A DNA stretch of 64,000 nt. It comes from Zygosaccharomyces rouxii. Taxonomy: Eukaryota > Ascomycota > Saccharomycetes > Saccharomycetales > Saccharomycetaceae. Position numbers and translations under genes: made by a program. Below, one piece after another: positions 19,867-28,893 of the stretch. Under the pieces are notes generated by a model that worked only from the letters and a program-made list of their open reading frames with translations, did not search any database and was not told where the DNA came from. The DNA lies in NCBI RefSeq assembly GCF_000026365.1, contig NC_012996.1, positions 1,736,001 to 1,800,000 of the forward strand. Direction: 5' to 3'. Position 1 is the stretch's first letter, and the number at the start of each line of letters is the position of its first letter.

Positions 19867-21931
19867 GATATCAGTACGATTGAAAGACGAGCTCTTCTAT
19901 TAGTGCAGCGTTTCTGAGCAGTTTGCAAAACATATATCCTCTGTCCCATTCATAATTCCACATGCAAAATTGGAGGTACAACAGTTACGCTCGAGCCTTC
20001 GTTTATCATGATAACGCCCCGGTCTTTTTCAAAATTTATCGTTTCCATAGTAACCACCTCGAGAATAAGGGTTTTCGCGTTTGGCGTTCTTCCGAATATC
20101 TCTTCCGATGAAGAAAAGTATAAGTAACTTGTTTACCAATCTGAAGGTACGAAAACAAGGCAGGGTTTCAGTTCCTTAGATTAAATCTGTTTGATAAACA
20201 GCTAATAACGCAAATTATCATCTCATCGCAAGCGAGACTGACAAGTAGAACAAGCTAATCGCAAGACTTCTCCTTTTCTTTGAACGATTTCACAACTTTC
20301 CACACGGGTAGGCTTTAACTCCCACTTGTCTCTCCAAGCATGATTAGGAATAGATTAGGCCAAAATTGAGAGATTTCCATCGACACTACCGGATGGAACT
20401 TCAGGTAAACAATATCCCAGTCTTTAATTTCGCGAAGATTAAAAGGGAGAGGAAAAGGTTTCTTTTCTAAATGGAGTTAGGCTGATTTCGGCAGTGCATT
20501 AATGTCCACTTCCCCACTTTCCAGTCTTATAAGCGAAAACAAAACATAAACACTTTTGTCCCTTTTAGGTTGAAACACATCTGCTACCACATCTTGTTTA
20601 ATTCTCCCCATGCATCCTTCGAACGTTTCACAATCAAACAACCCTTTTCCAGAAAGACTGCTTTCGGAGCTATCTTGGCAATTTTTGCATCCTATGACGT
20701 TATTACTGGATCCAGATTTCTAGAACGCTTCATTAACATATACTACAGTTTTGTAGTGTTGAAAAAGCCACTCTTATAGTTAGGCCTTAAATAAATAATG
20801 CTGCGAATGTGCCAGTTCCGAACATATCCTCCGCTGATATCTCGATTCAATGATGAGCCAAACAGCTCAATAGATCACAGGTATACATGGTCATATCTGT
20901 GTCCTTTAATACATAATTTACCTTTAACCCTTCGGACACCATCAGTAATCACTTCCGTCTGTCACACATCTCACGCATCTCCATAAGACATTCTTTTGAA
21001 AAAGAACCAAAATAGTTCCTGTTCGCGGTGCTCACAGGCTTGTTGTGATATGCAAGAAATCTAGTTCACATCTGCGGCTATCTTACCAGCACATGGAGTG
21101 ACTACAATCACGGAAGAACCCCTCCGCCCCAGACGATATCAACATTTATCTAACATACTATGGAAGTTTCATCTCCATTGTATTCGTTCCTCAAACTCTT
21201 AACATATCCTTTCTTGGCCAGGACCCCGTAAGGAAGGGTTTGAAACAACAGCTGAAACAAACGCAGCTTTCAAAAAGGAATTCGAACCATGCTTTGCATA
21301 GTTCGAACTCAAGCTTCCTCTCGCATGCCCCACACAAGACACTATGGACCCTGAAAAATTATGCCATTACATCGCCCTCTAAAAGCTGCCGGCCGATATC
21401 AATAATATGGAACATTTTCCCAATTTTTTGATGTATTTACCGACACGATTTTTTTTTCCGTATGGAAGAAAAAGTTCGAGATGTTCTGTAAATCACTTGA
21501 AAGACTGTAAAACAGCAAAATAGCAAAATAAGACTAATCAATGGTTTGCAAGATCCATCTAGAAAAGATAGCTATAACACAACGTACCGTACTACAAGCA
21601 TCGAGTTTTCTTCTCTATATACACGCAATGCACAATACGTTATGCTCAGAATTGCTTCATCTTTCTTTTTTTCGCTTAGTTTGACCCCTTCATTTTACTT
21701 TTCTTGGCCTTTTCTCAAAACAGTATGTAAACACCACGCCAACCTCATTGAGTAAAACACCCACGAAACCTCTTGCCAAATCGATCGATCTGAGATCCAG
21801 GAGCTCCAGCGATTTCATCACATAAATTAAAGATCCAACTCCGTCAAAACTACGATTTTTTTCCTGGCTCTACAAAATTGGTGTTTGAATCTTGTTCACA
21901 TTTTATCTTTCAATTCGTGTTTGGCAGGTAC

Positions 21932-21938
21932 TATAAAA
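21932..21938 (+). promoter_or_regulatory. TATA box of the PRY gene
   Basis: TATAAAA lies 139 bp upstream of the PRY ATG at 22071, within the normal yeast distance, and is followed by a pyrimidine-rich leader. This fits a TATA-type inducible or highly expressed cell-wall/secreted protein gene. Confidence 0.6.
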
Positions 21939-22070
21939 CCAAAGAAACCTATCCATTCCTTTAGATCGATCAACTAGACTTTTATTCTGTCTACCAGTCG
22001 TCTCTACCTCCCCGCCAATTAAACGGTCCATTCCTTACTACCAGTGCTAAACGCTAATTATCGTTGAGAG

Positions 22071-23159
22071 ATGCTCTTTTTACCTGCAATTGTCGCCTCA
22101 TTAGGCCTTGCCAACGCTGCTGTCGTTACTGTGACTAACCACGTCCACGCAGATGCTCTTGTATCGGTGCAAGGTATCCTTTACGTGGAAAATGGTCAAA
22201 CAAGAACTACTTTTGTCACTGAAGGTGGTGCTCAACCAACTTCCGTTTCCAACCAAATCAGTTCATCAGTTGTTGCAGTCCCTGCTACTCCTTCTGGTAG
22301 CCAAGCCACTGAATCTTCTAGCACACCTGCAAGTGGATCAGTTACCGTGATAACTGAAACTGCCGGATCTCCTGCTTCCACCTCCGGCTCAGCAGCTCCA
22401 TCCACTTCTGGATCTTCTTCCAGTTCCGGCTCAGCAGCTCCATCCAGTTCCGAATCAGCTCCTGCTCCATCCACCTCCGGATCAGTTGCTGCTCAATCTT
22501 TTTCTGAACCATCTTCTACTTCTGCTTCTGCTTCTGCCACTCCATCAGTATCTCAAGTTCCAAACGCTGCTTTCGCTTCTGCTTCTTCCTCATCCTCATC
22601 TTCTGCACCAGCTTCTACTTCAAGTGCAGCTACTACCACCTTGAGCCCATCTTCCTCTAGCCAAGCACCATCAAGTGCTTCATCCGCTGCACCATCAAGT
22701 GCTTCCTCATCCGCTGCACCATCCAGTTCTGGTTCTTCCGATTTCCAAAACACGATGGTTGATCGCCACAATGACAAGCGTTCTCAGCATCAATCTACTG
22801 GCTCATTGGAATGGGATGATGAATTGGCCAACTACGCTCAAAACTACGCTGATAAATACGACTGTTCTGGTGATTTGGTCCATTCTAATGGTCCATACGG
22901 TGAAAACTTGGCTGTCGGTTATGACGATGAAGGTACTATCGATGCTTGGTACGATGAAATTAAGAAGTACAGCTTCAGTGACCCAGTCTTCTCCGAATCA
23001 ACTGGTCACTTTACTCAATTGGTCTGGAAGTCTTCTACTAAGGTCGGTTGTGGTAGTAAGCAATGTGGTGGTTCCGTTGGTAAGTACATCATTTGCAACT
23101 ATAACCCAGCTGGTAACTTCATTGGAGATTTCTCTCAGAACGTTCTCCCAACCTTATAA
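22071..23159 (+). CDS. PRY1: Secreted CAP/SCP-domain sterol-binding protein (Pry family)
   Basis: Pry proteins are secreted glycoproteins of the CAP superfamily that bind and export sterols and fatty acids. A signal peptide (about 1-17, ending LGLANAA) precedes VVTVTNHVHADALVSVQGILYVENGQTRTT, the shared Pry N-terminal block. A Ser/Thr/Ala/Pro-rich, presumably O-mannosylated stalk (about 65-225) has internal SGSAAPS-type repeats. The CAP domain covers about 226-357, with PYGENLAVGYDD, HFTQLVWKSSTKVGCG (CAP1) and YIICNYNPAGN (CAP2). It ends soon after the CAP domain with no GPI-anchor signal, so it resembles Pry1 or Pry2 rather than the wall-anchored Pry3. Length is 362 (Pry1 is 299); the stalk is longer. 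YJL078C/YJL079C synteny supports it. Confidence 0.9.
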   Translation: MLFLPAIVASLGLANAAVVTVTNHVHADALVSVQGILYVENGQTRTTFVTEGGAQPTSVSNQISSSVVAVPATPSGSQATESSSTPASGSVTVITETAGSPASTSGSAAPSTSGSSSSSGSAAPSSSESAPAPSTSGSVAAQSFSEPSSTSASASATPSVSQVPNAAFASASSSSSSSAPASTSSAATTTLSPSSSSQAPSSASSAAPSSASSSAAPSSSGSSDFQNTMVDRHNDKRSQHQSTGSLEWDDELANYAQNYADKYDCSGDLVHSNGPYGENLAVGYDDEGTIDAWYDEIKKYSFSDPVFSESTGHFTQLVWKSSTKVGCGSKQCGGSVGKYIICNYNPAGNFIGDFSQNVLPTL

Positions 23160-23360
23160 TGGCGTTTTTAAAGTTTTGTAGGATTTTACTATAGTTATTT
23201 TTTCTATATGTTTTTATGTTTATAATTTGTTGGTTGTGTGTTAGAATAGGATCTTCTCTTTTACTTTTAACTTAAGGAAAATTTTAACATACTGTCATCT
23301 TCAAACAACAAAGGTAGTCCTCTAAGAAGGTCTTCGTCAATTGTAATCTCAATTTTAAGC

Positions 23361-26300
23361 ATGTCCAAATACGAAGAGACGCCACCAACTTCTGTGGATT
23401 CCCAATTGCCATCACTGAAGGATTTACCCTCGTTGGGATCCAATGCAGGTTTTAGCAATAAGAAAGTCGCTTGGGGTCCCAACGTTAAACCCAATGTTGT
23501 ACCACAAGTTGCAACCCCCAATGTGGTATCTCAAGGCGCATCAAAGCCTATTAGATCAAGGACTATCCAAGAGGCTTTTACACTTGATCTACAGTCACAA
23601 TTGTCAATCACCAAACCTGAATTTTCAAGGATTGTGCAATCTGTGAAACAAAATCATGACGTGTCTGTAGAATCAACACTTTCAAAAACATCACGTACTT
23701 TCTTAATCAGTGGGTTACCTGCTAATGTTAACGCTGGTAGACGTGAATTGGTTAAGAAGCTGACTAAACCAGTGACAGATGTAGTACAAGTTCCATCTAG
23801 GGCTAAAGCCGCAATCATTGGATCAGGTGGTAGAAACATTAGAGAGATTCAAGAAAAGTTTGATGTCAAGATTAACGTCGCCAGAGAGAACAATCCTGAT
23901 GTTGTAGACGAAGACTTGGGTGATGAAATGGCTGACGTGTCCATCCATGGTGATGTGGATTCTGTCAAATTGGCAAAGGACAAGATCATGTCAATCGTTA
24001 AGGAAGAAACCAAAAACAGTTCCATCCTCGTAACAGTGAATAACTCCACGTTGTTACCTTTCATCGACTTGGCACATTTACCATTAGAAAGCGTTAAGTT
24101 GTCGATTGAAAACAACAAAGATGTTGTAGTTTCGGGGCCTCGTGAAGATGTTAAATTGGCTAAATCAAAACTACAATCTTATTTCCAAGAGTTGGAATCT
24201 CAATTAAAGGAAGAACAAGTCAAGATTCCTGAAAAGTTCCAATTTTTAATCGATACCAAAGAAATTAAGGACCAATTTAATGTCGTGGTCAACTTCCATG
24301 ATGATTCCTTGGTGAGTTTCTTGGGACACAGAGAGAAAGTTCCACAAGCAATCGCCCATGCAAGATCCTCTTCCACAACTTTTGCAGTGGACGCTTTGGA
24401 CATCTCTAAGGCCCACAGTAAAAATTTGCAGCACGCTAAGAATTTGGTTCTTTATTTCAACAAGTACAACGTTTTAAAACAAATTCAAGATGCTCACCCA
24501 GAAATTAAGATCGTTCTGCCTCAACCTGAACAGCTAACTAAAGCTGATTCTGTTCACGTCTACATTAGCGGCAAATCTAGTAAGACTGATGAAATTAAAG
24601 GTGTTCGTAAAGAACTGATCGGTTTAGTTAATGAAATTGCACCTTTTGACACTTTAACTGTTAGCGATTTGGACTACGAATTGTTCCACAAGGACATCAA
24701 ACATGTCCTTTTGGGTTCAGAAGAAACCGCCGGTTTTGTTCAATTCGGTGACTTTTACCCTGGTGATGATACCATTTTATTGGTGGCTCGTGTCTCCAAT
24801 GAGGACTTCAAACCTTCTCCAGAAGAGATTAAAGAATCCTTGGCTCAAATCAATGCCACTCTAGATTCTATTCGTACCAAACAATCCAATTTGGCTACAC
24901 AAGTCATCGATCTAGAATCTTCAAGACAAGATTCTATGTTATCAAAGGGTGTCACTTTACAGTTGATCCTTGAAGAAGTGAATCAAGAAGGTAACAACCT
25001 CCAACTCAAACTACACACTCCAGAAAAATCACAATTGACTTTGAGAGGTAGTGATAAAGCAGTCAAGCTAGCTAAAAAAGCCCTTGAAAGTGCTGTTGCT
25101 ACTTCTGACCGTAAATTCAAGGACTCTGTGGAAGTATCTGTTAATTCCGTCTCAAGATTAATTGGTGTCAAAGGTTCCAATACCCAGCAATTACGTGAAA
25201 AATTTGACGTTAACGTTGATGTTCCATCTGAATCTAGTAACGGTAAAACTGTTGAAGTCACAGTAACGGGTGTTCAATACAACGTTGAACGTGCCAAGAT
25301 TTACATTCAACAAGAAGCAAAGAAATGGGCAGACATCATTACCAAGGAATTGTTTGTGGCTCAAAAATTTCACCGTAACTTGATGGGACCTCAAGGTGCC
25401 TACCGTAACCGTTTACAAGACAAATACAATGTCCGTATCTTTTTCCCCAAGGGTGAGGATAATGTTACCATCAGAGGTCCATCCCGTGGTGTTACCAAGG
25501 CTTACGAAGAATTGAAATCTTTATTGGATTTCGAAATGGAAAATGGCCACAAGATGACCATGGATGTTCCAGCTGAACACGTGGCTAGAGTTATTGGTAA
25601 GAACGGTGATATGATTAACGACATTAGAGCTGATTTCGGTGTAGAATTAGATTTCTTGCAAAAGACTACTGATCCATCTGTGCAGGAATCCGGTAAAGTT
25701 CAATTGGAAATCACTGGTAACAGACAAGCCATTAAGGATGCCCAAGCTAAGGTCAATTCTATCGTTCAAGAGGCTTCTGATTTTACCAGGACCACTTTGG
25801 ATGTGGACCGTAAATACCACAAGACCATTGTTGGTGCTGGTGGTCACACTTTGAAGGAAATCATCAGCAAGGCTGGTGGTGAAGGTGTGAGAAACAGAAC
25901 CGTTGATGTACCCAATGCTGACTCTGAAACTTCGGTAATTAAAGTGGAAGGTCCAAAGAAATTCGTTGAAGCTGTCACCAAAGAGATCAATAAGATCGTG
26001 GAAGAAGGCGAGAAGAGTATTAACAAGGAATTGGACATTCCTCAAGATAAACAAGGTGCTTTGATTGGTCCTGGTGGATTCGTTCGCCGTCAATTAGAGA
26101 GTGACTTTTACGTTCAATTGCACGTCCCCAACAAGGGTGAAAACGGTAAAGTTGTTCTTACTGGGTTACCGGAAAATGTGGAAAAGGCAGAATCTAAGAT
26201 TTTGACTGAAATCATCAGAGACAATTTCGACCACGAACTATTTGTTCCTGCCGAATTGCACGAATTTGTTGCTGAACGTGGTGCTTTTATCCAATCGTTA

Positions 26301-26858
26301 AGACTTGATTACTCCATCAATGTCAAACACGGTAACCAAGGTAGAAAAGCTACTAAGTTGGTTCGTAAGCCATTGAATATCCCTGTGGACAGAGTTCGTG
26401 GTACCGCTGAAGAAAAGATCAAGACCACCATTGAAGAATCGGACGCTCCTGCTGTGGATGGCAATGCTGAAAAGATTTCTTGGAGATTAATCTATGAAGA
26501 TTTTGACGTGGACGAATTATTGGCAGATGAATCATCGAAGAGTGACGACAAAAACAAGAAAGCCGTTGATGAGACAAAGAAACAAGAATCTTTAAAGAAG
26601 GCCATTGAAGCCATCGAAAAGAGAATTGAATTAGGTGGTAAAGCTAATTCTACTGGATACGTTTGGTCCTCTGATCCCTCCAAATTCAACAAAATTGTTG
26701 GACCAGGTGGTTCTAACATCAAAAAGATCAGAGATGCTACAGGTGCAGTTATCAACGTTCCTAGAAAGACCGATAAAGTTAACGACGTAGTTTACATCAA
26801 GGGAACCAAAGAATCTGTTGAAAACGCTATCGAACAGGTTTTGAAAGGTTTGAAATGA
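23361..26858 (+). CDS. SCP160: Multi-KH-domain RNA-binding protein Scp160 (vigilin)
   Basis: Scp160 is the yeast vigilin, a polysome- and ER-associated RNA-binding protein. The 1165 residues (S. cerevisiae 1222) contain a long tandem series of KH domains; both canonical and degenerate GxxG loops are visible, for example IGSGGRNIREI (about 153), IGVKGSNTQQL, IGKNGDMINDI, VGAGGHTLKEI, IGPGGFVRRQL and VGPGGSNIKKI near the C-terminus. A disordered N-terminus with SVDSQLPSLKDLPSLGSN leads into the array. Start is the first ATG of the frame at 23361. It is in the same orientation and order as YJL080C relative to PRY1. The C-terminal pair of KH domains, important for ribosome association in S. cerevisiae, is intact. 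Confidence 0.96.
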   Translation: MSKYEETPPTSVDSQLPSLKDLPSLGSNAGFSNKKVAWGPNVKPNVVPQVATPNVVSQGASKPIRSRTIQEAFTLDLQSQLSITKPEFSRIVQSVKQNHDVSVESTLSKTSRTFLISGLPANVNAGRRELVKKLTKPVTDVVQVPSRAKAAIIGSGGRNIREIQEKFDVKINVARENNPDVVDEDLGDEMADVSIHGDVDSVKLAKDKIMSIVKEETKNSSILVTVNNSTLLPFIDLAHLPLESVKLSIENNKDVVVSGPREDVKLAKSKLQSYFQELESQLKEEQVKIPEKFQFLIDTKEIKDQFNVVVNFHDDSLVSFLGHREKVPQAIAHARSSSTTFAVDALDISKAHSKNLQHAKNLVLYFNKYNVLKQIQDAHPEIKIVLPQPEQLTKADSVHVYISGKSSKTDEIKGVRKELIGLVNEIAPFDTLTVSDLDYELFHKDIKHVLLGSEETAGFVQFGDFYPGDDTILLVARVSNEDFKPSPEEIKESLAQINATLDSIRTKQSNLATQVIDLESSRQDSMLSKGVTLQLILEEVNQEGNNLQLKLHTPEKSQLTLRGSDKAVKLAKKALESAVATSDRKFKDSVEVSVNSVSRLIGVKGSNTQQLREKFDVNVDVPSESSNGKTVEVTVTGVQYNVERAKIYIQQEAKKWADIITKELFVAQKFHRNLMGPQGAYRNRLQDKYNVRIFFPKGEDNVTIRGPSRGVTKAYEELKSLLDFEMENGHKMTMDVPAEHVARVIGKNGDMINDIRADFGVELDFLQKTTDPSVQESGKVQLEITGNRQAIKDAQAKVNSIVQEASDFTRTTLDVDRKYHKTIVGAGGHTLKEIISKAGGEGVRNRTVDVPNADSETSVIKVEGPKKFVEAVTKEINKIVEEGEKSINKELDIPQDKQGALIGPGGFVRRQLESDFYVQLHVPNKGENGKVVLTGLPENVEKAESKILTEIIRDNFDHELFVPAELHEFVAERGAFIQSLRLDYSINVKHGNQGRKATKLVRKPLNIPVDRVRGTAEEKIKTTIEESDAPAVDGNAEKISWRLIYEDFDVDELLADESSKSDDKNKKAVDETKKQESLKKAIEAIEKRIELGGKANSTGYVWSSDPSKFNKIVGPGGSNIKKIRDATGAVINVPRKTDKVNDVVYIKGTKESVENAIEQVLKGLK

Positions 26859-27054
26859 AACGATGAGTTAATATTTTTTCAATTACTCTGAAGTTGTGAC
26901 GTTGTGTGTTTTCAATATGTATGTAGATTAAAGACTTCAAATATAAAATCAACACTACCGCTGTATAAAGCTAGGCTATATCTCTTTTTTTTTTATTATC
27001 TTTATTATTATCATAATTATCAGTTTTTACTGTTATTCTCTATACATCGTACCT

Positions 27055-27711
27055 TTATCCACAGCAAGATGTCGCATCGTTTGTTGAAGGCCTCTGTAGT
27101 TGAACGTTAACGGTGTCACCACCCGCTCCTTGACGACCTTTAGAATTTGCCAATTCGTGCTTCTTGAATTCGTACAGTTTTTCACCGATGCTCTGGAATA
27201 CCTGCTTCACACCTTCACCGGTCTTTGCACTAACTTCATGGAATAGTAGGCCTTGTTCGTTTGCATAACCTTCAGCGTCTGAACTCTCCACCGCTTTTGG
27301 TTTACTTGAACTCTCTCCTTCCTCAGTACATAAATCCAACTTGTTACCCACTAGACAAATTACTAAATCGTCTTCACCAACTTTTGTCTTTAATTCATTG
27401 ACCCATCCCTGCGCCTTAGCCAAAGAATCCTGCTGAGTAACATCGTACACCACCAAGGCAGCGTTGGCATTCCTATAGTACATAGGAGCCAATGACTTGT
27501 ACCTCTCTTGACCTGCGGTATCCCAGATCTCAAACTTTATCACGACCTCTTGTTGGCTGCCTTTGTCCTCAATCTTGATGGTCTGTGATAAGAACGCAGC
27601 ACCAATAGTACTCTCTCTAAATTCATCAAAACTGTCCTTTACGAATCTGTGGACGATAGAAGATTTACCAACTGAGGAATCACCTAATAGAACTAGCTTA
27701 AACTGTAACAT
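27055..27711 (-). CDS. YPT52: Rab5-type endosomal GTPase Ypt52
   Basis: This is a small Rab GTPase of the Rab5 class acting in endosomal transport with Vps21. The 218 residues contain all GTP-binding motifs: P-loop GDSSVGKSS (10-18), the effector region [31 protein letters not shown] and EVSAKTG. The C-terminus SCCG supplies a double-cysteine prenylation site. The N-terminus [23 protein letters not shown] and the C-terminal LQRPSTND are characteristic of Ypt52 rather than Vps21 or Ypt53. Ypt52 is 234 residues in S. cerevisiae; the variable loop after LDL is shorter here. It is YKR014C, two genes from MIC60 (YKR016W), so this marks the entry of the chromosome XI component. It converges on SCP160. 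Confidence 0.93.
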   Translation of the reverse strand: MLQFKLVLLGDSSVGKSSIVHRFVKDSFDEFRESTIGAAFLSQTIKIEDKGSQQEVVIKFEIWDTAGQERYKSLAPMYYRNANAALVVYDVTQQDSLAKAQGWVNELKTKVGEDDLVICLVGNKLDLCTEEGESSSKPKAVESSDAEGYANEQGLLFHEVSAKTGEGVKQVFQSIGEKLYEFKKHELANSKGRQGAGGDTVNVQLQRPSTNDATSCCG

Positions 27712-28893
27712 TTGAAATGCTTTCTTCTTAATTTGACTTGAGCTGTCGTTTGTAAAGAGTTGTAAGTGTTTAAATCTTCAATCCTATAGGGGTCTTTAAA
27801 CCATATATACCATGCGAAAACACAAGAAACAGAAATAGGAGGATAACAAGTAATGAGAAGTCACTTAATGTGCTGAATGGCCTATCAGAATACCAATAGT
27901 GTAGCCTGTTCTTGACCGTTCGGTTTACAGGACATATATAAGGTGTCCACCGGATGCAGAAGAATGGACAAGAAGATGTGTCCTGAGGAAGGCTTCGAGA
28001 AGATGTGAGAGCAGGGGTATGGAGCACATGCGGTGAAGGTTCTTTATGACTGCTGATAATGTTTTGGAATCCGCCACTAACACTGTATCTGCTACTCACC
28101 ACGAATTCTTGCGACGTCGAATGGATCAGCCGCTGTAAACGAGTTAGATCACAAGGATGATATAACAACGATGTACTGGGACTATGGATTAGAGATATGT
28201 GATCTGTGTATTACTAAAGAACGATTCTTGTTGATTTTACGTCAATAACCGCCCACCTGTAAGCATGTACATCGCAGCTTTGCAAGCCGCTTAAGAAACT
28301 GCCGGTGGCCTCCACAAGCTACATTAAGCTCATTGAGCTTCTCAGGAATCTATGGAAATCTCATCAAGCTACGTCAAATGTCAAATTTTCCTCGTTCAGC
28401 GAATATTGATTGGCCATTGAGTCCCAATGATAGGCATAAGCAGAGAATACACGCTTCAGGTACAATCCAAATAATGCAAATCAATGCAAATTTCAATCAA
28501 GACACCTTCAACAAAGTTAACAAGGATTTTAAGTCTGCTGAACCCTCCATTATCCATCTCTGAGTGCAAATAAAACGCACCGCGTCGAACCAAGAGGCCA
28601 TCAAAGCTACATTGGGAGAAAATAGGCATTCAGATTTCATCTATACGATTCAAAGGAGCGTAAAATTGGCCTTTATGGGCCTTTAAGTTGGTTCCTCTAT
28701 GCTTCACCTGACCAGTAGCCAATCATGTCTTCCTCGTGCTCAAAGTGCTATTTGTTCGGTTCATCTATCATAGCTTGAAATTTTGCACACAATTGACAAT
28801 CACTAAAAAACATTCAAATAGTCATCAGTAATCGAGCTTTCGAGGGCTTTGAATTGAGCCTTAGTCAATTTTTCACGTTTAACCCTTTCCCCC
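27712..28893. other. 1.18-kb intergenic region between YPT52 and MIC60
   Basis: S. cerevisiae has YKR015C here; I find no counterpart. A 132-codon minus-strand frame (27770-28168) lacks any ATG and is not called. A 30-codon minus-strand ATG frame at 28803-28895 overlaps the MIC60 start. Three short AAGCTAC repeats are visible (near 28315, 28364, 28600). Nothing else is convincing. Confidence 0.6.

Larger units (their letters stand above)
19510..22070. other. 2.56-kb divergent intergenic region between NET1 and the PRY gene
   Basis: This is by far the longest non-coding stretch of the window. Short ATG frames of 60-70 codons exist (for example near 20570, 20798, 21240, 21546), but none shows a domain, bias or recognisable homology. 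Visible elements are three CACGTG boxes near NET1 (19779, 19835, 19861), a 27-nt near-perfect hairpin at 21281-21307, pyrimidine-rich tracts, and a TATAAAA at 21932-21938 in front of the PRY gene. In S. cerevisiae the NET1-PRY3 interval also contains only small or dubious ORFs. A long regulatory region or an lncRNA is possible. Confidence 0.6.

Noticed and set aside
19779..20110. Possible centromere: CACGTG (CDEI-like) followed by TTCCGAA sequence
   Set aside because: No AT-rich CDEII of the right length and the TTCCGAA sequence does not have the spaced TGTTT-TG half of CDEIII.
21281..21310. tRNA-like B-box GTTCGAAC
   Set aside because: No T-stem pairing, no A-box or acceptor stem; it is part of a hairpin palindrome instead.
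20570..21755. Four 60-70 codon ATG frames in the NET1-PRY region
   Set aside because: No domain, codon bias or recognisable homology; lengths are ordinary for random sequence.
23212..23222. Perfect 11-bp ARS consensus match (also at 32211-32221 and 49134-49144)
   Set aside because: Such degenerate matches are expected several times by chance in 64 kb of AT-rich DNA; no B-element evidence, and origin consensus may differ in this lineage.
27770..28168. 132-codon minus-strand open frame with a hydrophobic C-terminal segment next to YPT52
   Set aside because: It opens at a TTG and contains no ATG at all; no family resemblance.
28333..28563. 76-codon frame before MIC60
   Set aside because: Starts at TTG; first ATG leaves about 60 residues with no resemblance to any family.
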